This document shows, piece after piece, positions 23,575 to 34,750 of a DNA stretch of 64,000 nt (position 1 is the stretch's first letter; each line of letters starts with the position of its first letter). A program made the position numbers and the translations under genes. The notes under the pieces were generated by a model. That model saw nothing but the letters and a program-made list of their open reading frames with translations, made no database searches and had not been told where the DNA came from. Source of the DNA: an uncultured Gammaproteobacteria bacterium. Its GTDB lineage: Bacteria; Pseudomonadota; Gammaproteobacteria; Pseudomonadales; Pseudohongiellaceae. The stretch covers positions 1 to 64,000 of the forward strand of contig CAILUG010000008.1 of assembly GCA_903837345.1 (NCBI GenBank). The letters run 5' to 3'.

Positions 23575-24567
23575 ATGGGTGACGACAGCTTGAGCGCATC
23601 AGGTGCACTGCCTCCAGCCATTTGCCTGATGGGCCCCACTGCTTGTGGCAAAACCCGTATTGCAGTGGAACTGGCACAGAATGGGCCGTTCGAGATCATC
23701 AGTGTCGACTCGGCCCTGGTTTACAAAGGGCTCGACATCGGCTCCGGCAAACCCGACTCCGCCACACTGGCACGCGCGCCCCATCGGCTCATCAACATAC
23801 GCGATCCGTCACAGCCCTATTCGGCTGCTGAATTCCGGGCTGATGCAATCCGCGAGATGAATGACATCGTGGCGAGAGGGAAATTGCCACTGCTGGTCGG
23901 CGGCACCATGTTGTACTTCAAGGTGTTGCGGGATGGCCTGGCTGCCATGCCTTCAGCCACCCCGGTCATCCGCCAACGCATTCTTGATCTGGCCACGGCC
24001 GAAGGCTGGACTGCTGTACACGCACGTTTGCAGCAGGTGGATCCGCAGGCGGCAGCCCGCATCCACCCCAATGATCCCCAGCGGCTGCAACGAGCACTGG
24101 AAGTCTATGAAGCCACCGGAGTCCCGCTTTCGGCATTGCATGCGGCGCGGCCTTTGGGCCAGACAGCGGATCTGCCTTGCGAACTGGTATTCGTCGCGAT
24201 GCTGCCCGCACAGCGTGCACAACTGCACCAGAAAATCAGTGACAGGTTCCACGCCATGCTTGCGGCCGGCCTCATCGAAGAGGTGGCCGCACTAAAGCAG
24301 CGCAGCGATTTGCATGCTGATTTGCCATCAATCCGCAGCGTCGGCTATCGGCAAGTGTGGGAATATCTGGATGGCATTACTGATTATGACACCATGATTG
24401 GCAAAGGCATCGCCGCCACCCGTCAACTCGCCAAACGCCAGCTGACCTGGCTGAGGAGCTGGCCAGCGCTGCACGAACTGACTTGTTCGCTGGAGGTTGA
24501 AGTTGAAGATGAAACTATTGTGAAGAATTACTTGAAAAATCGCACTGCCGCCGCCATTTACTGGTAG
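23575..24567 (+). CDS. miaA: tRNA dimethylallyltransferase
   Basis: 330 residues with P-loop [16 protein letters not shown], the [16 protein letters not shown] region (the usual QVY reads ALVY), the [15 protein letters not shown] motif and [18 protein letters not shown]. It adds the dimethylallyl group to A37 of tRNAs reading UNN codons. It lies upstream of hfq as in most gammaproteobacteria, but with a 233-bp gap that contains hfq's own AT-rich leader. Confidence 0.95.
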   Translation: MGDDSLSASGALPPAICLMGPTACGKTRIAVELAQNGPFEIISVDSALVYKGLDIGSGKPDSATLARAPHRLINIRDPSQPYSAAEFRADAIREMNDIVARGKLPLLVGGTMLYFKVLRDGLAAMPSATPVIRQRILDLATAEGWTAVHARLQQVDPQAAARIHPNDPQRLQRALEVYEATGVPLSALHAARPLGQTADLPCELVFVAMLPAQRAQLHQKISDRFHAMLAAGLIEEVAALKQRSDLHADLPSIRSVGYRQVWEYLDGITDYDTMIGKGIAATRQLAKRQLTWLRSWPALHELTCSLEVEVEDETIVKNYLKNRTAAAIYW

Positions 24568-24573
24568 CAGGGA

Positions 24574-24608
24574 AAGTGTAAGCTCTATAATGCACTTCTG
24601 ATTTTTTT
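24574..24608 (+). terminator. possible terminator or attenuator after miaA
   Basis: AAGTGT (24574-24579) can pair with GCACTT (24592-24597), followed by CTGATTTTTTT. The stem is only 6 bp with a G-U pair. A TATAAT at 24586-24591 within the loop could instead be a -10 box for hfq. Confidence 0.3.
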
Positions 24609-24800
24609 GGGCAAGATTGCAACCTTCACAGCAGGATGTTGTCTGTGTGTTGTGAATTATCAGTTGCCTGCTTTTGGTTCAGGATTGGCTCAGGGTCATT
24701 TGCAGATCGTCCGGGTCGGGCAATATTCCCATGCAATCCGGATTTTTTAACTTAAAATTGTTTTTTTACCCACAATAATTACTTGGAACAGGAGTTAAAC

Positions 24801-25082
24801 ATGTCAAAAGGGCATTCGTTACAAGACCCTTTTCTGAACGTGCTGCGCAAGGAAAAGGTTCCCGTTGCTATTTATCTCGTCAGCGGCATCAAGCTGCAGG
24901 GACAGATAGAGTCATTTGACCAATTTGTCATCGTTCTCAAGAACACCGTCAACCAGATGGTCTACAAGCATGCGATTTCAACCGTGGTGCCTGCCCGTCA
25001 GGTTCGTGTCCCGATGCTGGCCGGCTCAGACGCCAATGGCGGCATGGGTGCGGAAGACGATGGTACCGGCAACAATTTCTAG
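24801..25082 (+). CDS. hfq: RNA chaperone Hfq
   Basis: 93 residues from ATG 24801, with AGGAG about 7 nt upstream. The Sm1 and Sm2 motifs are canonical: [34 protein letters not shown] and [13 protein letters not shown]. The acidic/Gly-rich C-terminal tail is short (about 20 residues), nearer Pseudomonas than E. coli. It pairs small RNAs with mRNAs. The upstream 200 bp is AT-rich with several T-tracts and probably carries a dedicated promoter. hflX begins 34 bp downstream. Confidence 0.97.
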   Translation: MSKGHSLQDPFLNVLRKEKVPVAIYLVSGIKLQGQIESFDQFVIVLKNTVNQMVYKHAISTVVPARQVRVPMLAGSDANGGMGAEDDGTGNNF

Positions 25083-25116
25083 ATGACTGCTGTAATTCCA
25101 CTCTGTCGGGTAACCC

Positions 25117-26469
25117 GTGTTTTTTGAACGCCCCGACAGCGGTGAGATTGCGATACTCGTACACGTCGGCTTTGATCCCGTCCGGGAAGCAGCCGACATA
25201 CGCGAATTCGAAGAGCTGGCCTTGTCGGCTGGCGCCAGCCCGGCGACGCTGATTACCGCCTCTGCCCGCACCACCACGCCCCGCTTTTATGTGGGCACCG
25301 GCAAAGTGGAAGAAATCGCTGCGGCTATTGCATTGCACAACGCCGAAATTGTGCTGTTCAACAACACGCTTTCCCCCAGCCAGGAACGCAATCTCGAAAA
25401 AGAGCTCAAATGCCGGGTGCTCGACCGTACCGGCCTGATTCTCGACATCTTCGCCCAGCGCGCGCGCAGCCACGAAGGCAAGCTGCAAGTGGAGCTGGCC
25501 CAGCTGAAACACGCCTCAACCCGGCTGGTACGCGGCTGGACTCACCTTGATCGCCAGAAAGGCGGCATCGGTTTGCGGGGCGCCGGTGAAACCCAGCTGG
25601 AAATTGACCAGCGTCTGATCGGCGTGCGCATCACTTCCCTGAAGAAAAACCTGGAAAAAGTACGTTCCCAGCGTGATCAGGGCCGACGCGCACGCAAACG
25701 CGCTGAAATCCCCACCATCTCGCTGGTGGGCTATACCAACGCCGGCAAATCCTCGCTGTTCAACCGCCTGTGTGGAGATACCACCTACGTCGCCAACCAG
25801 TTGTTTGCCACGCTGGATTCCACGTTGCGCAAACTTGCCATCCCCAACTTCGGCCCGGCCATTCTGGCGGATACCGTGGGCTTCATACGGCAACTGCCCC
25901 ACCAGCTGGTGGATGCTTTTCGGGCCACTCTGGAAGAAACGGTTGAAGCCAGGCTGTTGCTGCACGTCGTGGATTGCCACGACGACGAACGCCAGATCTT
26001 CATCGAAGAGGTCAACAAGGTGCTTGCTGAAATCGGTGCCGACGAGGTTCCCACCTTGCTGGTGTTCAACAAGGTAGACCTGCTGGGCGACCAGCACGCC
26101 GGCATTGATCGCGACGAAAGTGGCAAACCCTGCCGAGTCTGGGTTTCCGCCCACACAGGCGCCGGCATCACGGAACTGTTGGCCGCGATCGCGGAACTGC
26201 TCAGCGATGATTACCTCACCCCCACCCTGACCCTGGGTTCGGCCCAGGGCCGCTTGCGGTCGCGCTTCTACCAACTGGGGGCGGTGCTTGGTGAAAACAG
26301 CGATGCAGAAGGCAACACCATTCTGCAGTTGCGGCTGCCACGGGGCGAATTTTTGCGACTGCTGGCCGAAGCCGGCCTGGATCCCACCCCCTGGCTGCCG
26401 GTGCCGGTCTTGCCCCAGCCGGAAAACCTCCTCCCCGCCAGTGCCACGATCCCTGATCCGGCGGTGTAA
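25117..26469 (+). CDS. hflX: ribosome-associated GTPase HflX
   Basis: 450 residues from a GTG start. The N-terminal HflX domain has FYVGTGKVEEIAAA, NNTLSPSQERNLE and the RGAGETQLEIDQRLI segment before the G domain. The G motifs are GYTNAGKSSLFNRL (G1), DTVGFIRQLPHQLV (G3) and FNKVDLL (G4). HflX splits stalled or stress-damaged ribosomes. It lies in the conserved hfq-hflX-hflK-hflC order. The C-terminal extension ends in a Pro-rich stretch. Confidence 0.96.
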   Translation: MFFERPDSGEIAILVHVGFDPVREAADIREFEELALSAGASPATLITASARTTTPRFYVGTGKVEEIAAAIALHNAEIVLFNNTLSPSQERNLEKELKCRVLDRTGLILDIFAQRARSHEGKLQVELAQLKHASTRLVRGWTHLDRQKGGIGLRGAGETQLEIDQRLIGVRITSLKKNLEKVRSQRDQGRRARKRAEIPTISLVGYTNAGKSSLFNRLCGDTTYVANQLFATLDSTLRKLAIPNFGPAILADTVGFIRQLPHQLVDAFRATLEETVEARLLLHVVDCHDDERQIFIEEVNKVLAEIGADEVPTLLVFNKVDLLGDQHAGIDRDESGKPCRVWVSAHTGAGITELLAAIAELLSDDYLTPTLTLGSAQGRLRSRFYQLGAVLGENSDAEGNTILQLRLPRGEFLRLLAEAGLDPTPWLPVPVLPQPENLLPASATIPDPAV

Positions 26470-26562
26470 TTGCAGGGGGATTCCGCTAGAATCCCGCCCC
26501 GGTTCACGTCACCCGAACCCGCCCTTCATCACCTCATTTTTAGCATAGCCAACGGAGCGAGC

Positions 26563-27708
26563 ATGGCCTGGAACGAACCCGACAATAACGATCGCAAAAA
26601 CGATCCTTGGGGCTCGCGACCCGGTAAAAAGGATCAGGGTCCGCCCGATCTCGACCAGATCTTCCGTGAGTTCGTGCGCAAACTGGGCAGTCTGTTTGGC
26701 GGCCCCAAACGCGGTCCCGGCGACAATGCCAACATTGCCACAATAGTAGCCGTTGCTGTGCTGGTATTGGCGGCTGTGGTCTATGGCTTTATCGGTTTCT
26801 ATACCGTCAATGAACAGGAGCGCGGTGTTGTGCTGCGGCTTGGTCGCGTGCAGGCCAACGTGGTGGAACCGGGTTGGCACTGGAATCCGCCGCTGATCGA
26901 CTCCGTCAACATCATCAATGTCACGCGTGTGTATGACGAGCGTTTCAAAAACACCATGCTGACGGAAGACGACAACATCGTCGATATCTCGATGACTGTG
27001 CAGTATGTGATCACCGATCCCCGCAGTTATTTCCTCAAGGTCGAAAAACCCGTGGTCAGCCTGCAGCAGGCGGCAGAATCCGCGCTGCGACATGTGGTGG
27101 GAAGTTCGCGCATGGATGACGTGATCAATACCGGTCGTGAACTGCTGGCGCAGGATACGCGAGTGCGACTGCAGGCCTATCTCGACAAATACGGCACCGG
27201 CATCCTGGTAAACCAGCTCAACATCGCACAATCACAACCGCCGCAGCAGGTGCGCGCAGCCTTTGATGATGTGATCAAGGCCAGCGAAGACAAACAGTCC
27301 ATCCAGAATGATGCCCGCCGTTATGCCAGCCAGGTGGTGCCGGAAGCACGCGGCACCGCATTGCGCCAGATCGAAGAGGCCAATGCCTACAAGCAGAAAG
27401 TGATTGCCCGGGCCCAGGGTGATGCCCAGCGTTTCAACCAGTTGCTGGTGGAATACCAGAAATCGCCCAAGGTGACGCGCGAGCGCATGTATCTGGATGC
27501 GATGCAGGACATCTACAGCAAGAATCCGAAAGTCATGGTCGATGTGAAAGGCGGCAACAACATGATGTATCTGCCGCTTGAACAACTGCTGAAACAGGCA
27601 CGTCGACCCGGTGAACCGGATTCCGTCACCACCAGTCTTCCCAGCCCCACGACATTCACGGTGACACCCCCCACACGCACATCATCCGGACGCGAGGCAG
27701 GCCGCTAA
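26563..27708 (+). CDS. hflK: FtsH regulator HflK (SPFH protein)
   Basis: 381 residues from ATG 26563 (GGAG about 7 nt upstream). A Gly/Pro/Asp-rich cytoplasmic head (MAWNEPDNNDRKNDPWGSR) is followed by one transmembrane helix (about 65-90) and an SPFH domain (NEQERGVVLRLGRVQ) with a coiled-coil tail. HflK with HflC forms a large cage around the FtsH protease. Its TAA shares one base with the hflC ATG (TAATG), implying coupled translation. The frame is open upstream to 26470 without support. Confidence 0.95.
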   Translation: MAWNEPDNNDRKNDPWGSRPGKKDQGPPDLDQIFREFVRKLGSLFGGPKRGPGDNANIATIVAVAVLVLAAVVYGFIGFYTVNEQERGVVLRLGRVQANVVEPGWHWNPPLIDSVNIINVTRVYDERFKNTMLTEDDNIVDISMTVQYVITDPRSYFLKVEKPVVSLQQAAESALRHVVGSSRMDDVINTGRELLAQDTRVRLQAYLDKYGTGILVNQLNIAQSQPPQQVRAAFDDVIKASEDKQSIQNDARRYASQVVPEARGTALRQIEEANAYKQKVIARAQGDAQRFNQLLVEYQKSPKVTRERMYLDAMQDIYSKNPKVMVDVKGGNNMMYLPLEQLLKQARRPGEPDSVTTSLPSPTTFTVTPPTRTSSGREAGR

Positions 27709-28577
27709 TGAAACCTTCTGGCTTTATTCCCCTGATTGCGCTGGCAGTGTTGCTGATTCTCACTTCCAACTGCCTGTTTGTGGTACGTGAATTTGATCGT
27801 GCCGTGGTGCTGACTTTTGGTGAAGTCACCAACAGCGATGTGGCGCCCGGGCTGCATTTCAAAATCCCCGGCATGCATGTAGTGCGCATATTCGACGGCC
27901 GCATCAAGACCCTTGATGCAGATACCGAGAGCTATCTCACCTCCGAGAAAAACTATCTTGAAGTGGATTCCTACGCCAAATGGCGCATCTCCAATACAGC
28001 CTTGTATTACACTGCCACCTCAGGCGATGAAGCCATTGCCAACAATCTGCTGGCCCAGCGCATCAATACCGGCTTGCGCAACGAGTTCGGTTCACGCACC
28101 AAGCATGAAGTGGTATCAGGTGAGCGTGACCAGTTGATGACTGACATCACTGCCTCGCTGAATCGCATCACCCAGCAGCAGCTTGGCATTGAAGTGGTGG
28201 ACATACGCGTCAAGAAAATCGATCTGCCCGACCAGGTGAGCGAAAACGTCTATAACCGCATGGCCTCCGGACGCCAGCAGGAAGCGCAGGAATTGCGCTC
28301 CACCGGTCGTGAACAGGCCGAAGGCATACGCGCAGATGCTGATCGCCAGAAGATCGTGATCGAAGCAGAGGCCTATCGTGATGCCGAACGCATTCGTGGT
28401 GAAGGCGATGCACTGGCGGCAATGACTTATTCTGCCGCCTACAGCAAGGATCCCGAGTTCTATGAATTTACCCGCAGCATGAGTGCGTATCGCGAGACCT
28501 TCGCCAACAGTGATTTGATGGTACTCAGTCCTGACAGCGAGTTCTTCAAATACCTCAAACAAAGCAAAGCACCCTGA
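27708..28577 (+). CDS. hflC: FtsH regulator HflC (SPFH protein)
   Basis: 289 residues: an N-terminal membrane anchor (about 5-24), SPFH domain (VREFDRAVVLTFGEV) and the HflC signature region MASGRQQEAQELRSTGREQAEGIRADADRQ, ending in AYRETFANSDLMVLSPDSEFFKYL. Partner of HflK in the cage that restrains FtsH. It is a paralogue of the prohibitin-like protein at 665-1483 but clearly in the HflC subgroup. hisZ follows 7 bp downstream. Confidence 0.96.
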   Translation: MKPSGFIPLIALAVLLILTSNCLFVVREFDRAVVLTFGEVTNSDVAPGLHFKIPGMHVVRIFDGRIKTLDADTESYLTSEKNYLEVDSYAKWRISNTALYYTATSGDEAIANNLLAQRINTGLRNEFGSRTKHEVVSGERDQLMTDITASLNRITQQQLGIEVVDIRVKKIDLPDQVSENVYNRMASGRQQEAQELRSTGREQAEGIRADADRQKIVIEAEAYRDAERIRGEGDALAAMTYSAAYSKDPEFYEFTRSMSAYRETFANSDLMVLSPDSEFFKYLKQSKAP

Positions 28578-28584
28578 GCCAGCC

Positions 28585-31156
<2,572 letters not shown>

Positions 31157-31223
31157 TTCATCAACAATTGATTCACAAACAGGTGCCACCATACGTAGTG
31201 ACACTGACCAAAGGGGGAAATGC

Positions 31224-31976
31224 ATGAAGAAGATGTCCGTCTTGAAACATCTGGCGCTCGGTGCAGGCCTTTGCCTGGCTGCCGCAATCGCCAGCGCAGC
31301 CACTAGCCCGCCTGATTTTACCGGTGTGTGGACCAATGGTCCTCCCGCACCAGGTGCTGGTGCGCCAAGAGCCAGAGGGGCGCCACAGCCCCCCTTGCCC
31401 ATGCTGCCGCAGGCCAAGGCCCGGGTTGATGCCTATCAATCACTGGTGGCTGAAAGCGGCGCCAGCCCCGGCGGTTCCTGCCTCGGCACCGGCATGCCGG
31501 GTTCGATGACCGGCTCCGGCGGTTATCCGATGGAAATCATCCAGCGGCCCGACCAGATCACCATTATCTATGAAGCCCACGGTGAGCTCCGCCACGTCTA
31601 TTTCGGTGACCGCAACGCCAAGCAGGAAGATCGTGTGCCCGGTCGCGATGGCTACTCATCCGGCCATTGGGAAGGTGACACACTGGTAGTGGAAACCGAC
31701 AATCTGGCGGATCAGGTGGATCAGCGTTATGCCCACTCGGAAAACGCAACCATTGTGGAGCGCTACCACCTCAATGGCATCGACGACAAAGGTCGGCGTA
31801 TACTCACAGCCGAAATGACGATGACTGATCCGGCTTTCTACAGCGAGCCAGTGAAGTTCACCAAGAACTGGGCACAAGTTCCGAACGGGCGCTTGTTGCC
31901 TTATGAATGTGCCGAAGAAATCTGGAGTGAACGTTTGTCCGAGCTGGCCAAAAAAGCCGGCGTCAAACTACCCTGA
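31224..31976 (+). CDS. exported WEGDTLVV-domain protein of unknown function
   Basis: 250 residues with a signal peptide (about 1-26, cut after ASA), a Pro/Gly/Ala-rich segment (about 40-65) and a domain with PDFTGVW at its start and the marker GHWEGDTLVVETDNL near residue 155. AAGGGGGAA precedes the ATG. The same marker (GKWEGDTLVVDTIGF) occurs in the C-terminal domain of the protein at 41543-42691. Proteins of this kind are frequent in environmental proteobacteria but I know no assigned function. It is followed 22 bp later by a DUF6152 gene, and the two domains are fused in the later gene, so the products probably act together in the periplasm. Confidence 0.8.
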   Translation: MKKMSVLKHLALGAGLCLAAAIASAATSPPDFTGVWTNGPPAPGAGAPRARGAPQPPLPMLPQAKARVDAYQSLVAESGASPGGSCLGTGMPGSMTGSGGYPMEIIQRPDQITIIYEAHGELRHVYFGDRNAKQEDRVPGRDGYSSGHWEGDTLVVETDNLADQVDQRYAHSENATIVERYHLNGIDDKGRRILTAEMTMTDPAFYSEPVKFTKNWAQVPNGRLLPYECAEEIWSERLSELAKKAGVKLP

Positions 31977-31998
31977 TCCCAAACCCGGAGTCCATACC

Positions 31999-32424
31999 AT
32001 GAAATTGAATACATTGATTGCCAGCACTGCTCTGCTTTTCGGCCTTGCCTGCTCCAGTGCACAGGCTCATCACTCTGCAGTGCAATATGATTTTTCCAAA
32101 CAGTCCGCAGTAACTGGCGTAGTGAAGGAATTCAGTGCCAAGAACCCGCATCTGCTGATCACACTGGAAGTCACCAATGACAAAGGACCACATCTGGTGC
32201 AGTTCGAAGGCCACAGCCTTAACAACATGTACCGCGATGGTTATCGCAAAGGCATGGTGAACATCGGCGACAAGGTCACCGTCAACACCGCACCGCTGAA
32301 ATCCGGTGTGGAAGGCGGATACGTTGTGTCAGTAGTAACTGCCAAGAACGAATTCTTCGGCATGCGCAGCACATCGGCACAGGATGCTGCCAAGGCGCAG
32401 GCTGCGGCTGAAGGCAAGAAATAA
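31999..32424 (+). CDS. exported DUF6152-family protein
   Basis: 141 residues from ATG 31999, with GGAG 8 nt upstream. Signal peptide (1-23, cut after AQA), then the family hallmark HHSAVQYDFSKQSAVTGVVKEFSAKNPH, LVQFEGHSLNNMYRDG and GDKVTVNTAPLKSG. The small beta-rich fold with an N-terminal His pair could bind metal, but that is a guess. It is the second gene of a pair with the WEGDTLVV protein. The in-frame extension to 31903 overlaps the previous gene and is not supported. Confidence 0.85.
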   Translation: MKLNTLIASTALLFGLACSSAQAHHSAVQYDFSKQSAVTGVVKEFSAKNPHLLITLEVTNDKGPHLVQFEGHSLNNMYRDGYRKGMVNIGDKVTVNTAPLKSGVEGGYVVSVVTAKNEFFGMRSTSAQDAAKAQAAAEGKK

Positions 32425-32437
32425 GACTGTCCCTCCC

Positions 32438-32467
32438 GCAAATCGCCGGCTTATGCCGGCGATTTGC
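32438..32467. repeat. perfect 13-bp hairpin just before the phosphoethanolamine transferase gene
   Basis: GCAAATCGCCGGC at 32438-32450 pairs exactly with 32455-32467 across a TTAT loop. No T-run follows on the plus strand. It lies 13 bp past the DUF6152 stop and 16 bp before the next ATG, so it could terminate or attenuate transcription, or limit translation of the downstream gene. Confidence 0.75.
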
Positions 32468-32483
32468 TATCTGAGGGTCGCGC

Positions 32484-34106
32484 ATGCTGAAGTTCCTCAA
32501 GCAATTTCTCGCATCCCGCATCGGCATCCACCAGCTGATCCTGCTGCTGGCCGCTGTTTTTACCCTGCTGTTCAACCACAGCTTCTTCAGCAATCTTTAC
32601 ACGCTCTATGGCAGCTCATTGCACGGCTGGGGCTTCATGCTCTCGCTGGGGCTGTTGCTGTTTGCACTGAATGTGCTGTTGTTGTGTGTATCCTGCTTCC
32701 GGTTCACTACCAAAGTGGTGCTGACAATACTGCTGACCGGCGGTGCGGCAGCATCCTATTACATGGACCGTTTCAGCGTTGTAGTCGACAGCACGATGCT
32801 TACCAATGTTTTGCAAACCAACACGCGCGAAGCAAAAGACCTGCTGACCTTTGCGTTGATAGCAGAGCTGGTGCTGCTCGGCTTTGTGCCTGCCTGTTGG
32901 CTGTGGCGCACCAGCATCAGTTATTGCCGCTGGACGCTCGAATTGCGCAACCGTTTGCTGCTGGTAATCGGCAGCCTGGTGCTGGCGCTGGTCAGCGCAG
33001 TGCCCTTCACTGCCGATTACGCCAGTTTTCTGCGCGAACAAAAATTGCTGCGTTATTACACCAATCCGGTCACTTTCGTTTATAGCGCGGTGAGTCTGGT
33101 GCATGAAAAACTTGCCAGGCATGCGAGTGGTCCGCGCATTCAGGTTGGCGTCAACGCCCACAAGGCCGCCAATGCCAGCCGTCGCAATCTGGTAATACTG
33201 GTGGTGGGTGAAACAGCACGCGCTGACCACTTCTCGTTGTACGGCTATGAACGCGATACCAATCCCTTGCTGGCCAGGGAAGCTGTGGTGTTTTTTTCCA
33301 GGATCACTTCATGCGGCACTTCCACCGCCTATTCCGTGCCTTGCATGTTTTCGGTGTCCGGCCGCAAGAATTTTGATCTGGAAGCAGCGGCCCACACCGA
33401 AAATCTGCTTGATGTATTGCAACATGCCGGCGTGTCAGTGCTGTGGCGTGACAACAACTCCGATTCGAAGGGTGTAGCGCAAGCAGTGGAATTCCAGGAT
33501 TTCCGTACCAGTGCCGCCAATTCCCGCTGTGACGATGTGGAGTGCCGGGACGTCGGCCTGCTGGACGGACTTGATCAATGGATTGCTGCCCATCCCGCTG
33601 GCGATCTTGCCGTTGTCCTGCACCAGATGGGCAATCACGGCCCTGCCTACTACAAACGCTATCCGCCCGAGTTTGAAAAATTCCGGCCGGCCTGCACCAG
33701 CAACCAGCTGGAATCCTGCTCACAACAGGAAATCATCAACAGTTACGATAATGCCCTGCTTTACACCGATTTCTTCCTGTCACAGGTAATCGATTTTCTC
33801 AAAACCCACGACGGGAATTTTGATACCGCACTGCTCTACGAGAGCGATCACGGCGAATCGCTCGGTGAAAAAGGGCTTTACCTGCATGGCGCGCCATTCC
33901 TGCTTGCACCGGAAGCACAGACCCACATAGGTGCACTGATGTGGTTTGGCGCCAATTACCCCGTCAACAGGGAGCTGCTGAAGCAGCGGGCCATGGCTGC
34001 CGGCAGCCATGATGACTATTTCCACACCGTGCTGGGCTTGCTGGACATCCAGACTCCTGAGTACGATCCCGGCAAGGATTGGCTGAATGGTGCGCACAAC
34101 CCCTGA
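32484..34106 (+). CDS. eptA: phosphoethanolamine transferase, EptA/MCR family
   Basis: 540 residues: about five transmembrane helices in the first 175, then a periplasmic sulfatase-fold domain. VVGETARADHFSLYGY carries the metal Glu243, and SCGTSTAYSVPCMFS carries Thr279, the position that takes the phosphoethanolamine in EptA and MCR. YESDHGESLGEKGLYLHGAP supplies further zinc ligands. Extra Cys pairs (CDDVEC, CTSNQLESC) match the family's disulfides. It should modify lipid A phosphates, a change that lowers polymyxin binding. There are no insertion sequences nearby, so it looks like a resident gene. A potassium channel gene follows 20 bp later. Confidence 0.92.
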   Translation: MLKFLKQFLASRIGIHQLILLLAAVFTLLFNHSFFSNLYTLYGSSLHGWGFMLSLGLLLFALNVLLLCVSCFRFTTKVVLTILLTGGAAASYYMDRFSVVVDSTMLTNVLQTNTREAKDLLTFALIAELVLLGFVPACWLWRTSISYCRWTLELRNRLLLVIGSLVLALVSAVPFTADYASFLREQKLLRYYTNPVTFVYSAVSLVHEKLARHASGPRIQVGVNAHKAANASRRNLVILVVGETARADHFSLYGYERDTNPLLAREAVVFFSRITSCGTSTAYSVPCMFSVSGRKNFDLEAAAHTENLLDVLQHAGVSVLWRDNNSDSKGVAQAVEFQDFRTSAANSRCDDVECRDVGLLDGLDQWIAAHPAGDLAVVLHQMGNHGPAYYKRYPPEFEKFRPACTSNQLESCSQQEIINSYDNALLYTDFFLSQVIDFLKTHDGNFDTALLYESDHGESLGEKGLYLHGAPFLLAPEAQTHIGALMWFGANYPVNRELLKQRAMAAGSHDDYFHTVLGLLDIQTPEYDPGKDWLNGAHNP

Positions 34107-34126
34107 CGCTCGCAAGGAGCCAGACC

Positions 34127-34552
34127 ATGCTGTTTCTCTATCTGATCAACATTGTAGTGGTAATGGTGGTTGTAACGGTTCATTACGAATTTCTTTATTA
34201 CGCCACCAGGTTGATCCCGAAAATGGGGATCAAGCCACGCTTGCGCATACTGTTTGGCGTGGGCACAGGCTTGTTTGCGCACACAGTTGAAGTATGGATC
34301 TTTGCGGTAGTCTATTTTCTGCTGGTACAGGATGGCCGCTGGGGCGGCATGGAAGGCAATTTCACCGGCACGTTTCTCGACTGTGTGTATTTCTCGTTCA
34401 CCACCTTCAGCACGCTGGGCTTTGGCGACATCCATCCGGTGGGTGATATCCGCTACATCACCGGCATTTCATCACTTACCGGCATGGTGCTGGTGTCATG
34501 GACTGCCTCATTCCTCTACATTGAAATGCAGAGGTTGTGGAAACCGGTTTAA
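34127..34552 (+). CDS. two-TM potassium-channel-like protein
   Basis: 141 residues from ATG 34127, with AGGAG about 8 nt before. Hydrophobic segments lie near residues 1-22, 45-70 and 110-132, and between the last two is a pore loop FTTFSTLGFGDIHP, a selectivity filter of T(V/L)G(Y/F)GD type. This is the Ion_trans_2 layout (M1-P-M2) preceded by an extra helix, without a cytoplasmic RCK or cyclic-nucleotide domain. It should form a homotetrameric cation channel in the inner membrane. It is close behind eptA and may be co-transcribed. Confidence 0.88.
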   Translation: MLFLYLINIVVVMVVVTVHYEFLYYATRLIPKMGIKPRLRILFGVGTGLFAHTVEVWIFAVVYFLLVQDGRWGGMEGNFTGTFLDCVYFSFTTFSTLGFGDIHPVGDIRYITGISSLTGMVLVSWTASFLYIEMQRLWKPV

Positions 34553-34582
34553 ACTGCGCCAACCCCATTCACAACAACCAGC

Positions 34583-34690
34583 ATGACAATCATGAAAATC
34601 CGTTATGGCATGGTCGGCGGTGGCGAGTGCCGAGCGCGATCAATGGATGCCATTCCCTGCAGTATGAGTGGTTCAGCAAGTGGCAGATGA
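34583..34690 (+). pseudogene. 5' remnant of a Gfo/Idh/MocA-family oxidoreductase
   Basis: The frame from ATG 34583 reads MTIMKIRYGMVGGGE, the typical Rossmann start of Gfo/Idh/MocA dehydrogenases (usually continuing GAFIGAVHR). After about codon 15 the similarity stops and the frame closes at 34690. No other part of the gene was seen, so most of it appears deleted. The fragment sits between the channel gene and a minus-strand adenylate-forming enzyme. Confidence 0.6.
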
Positions 34691-34750
34691 GTGCCTTCGG
34701 ACTGAATCTGAGAGCCTTGGGGAGAGATAGGCTGTGAGCTAAACAAATAA

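Noticed and set aside
32484-34106. Recently acquired mobile mcr gene
   Set aside because: No insertion sequence, integrase or composition shift is present; the protein fits the broad EptA/MCR family as a resident gene.
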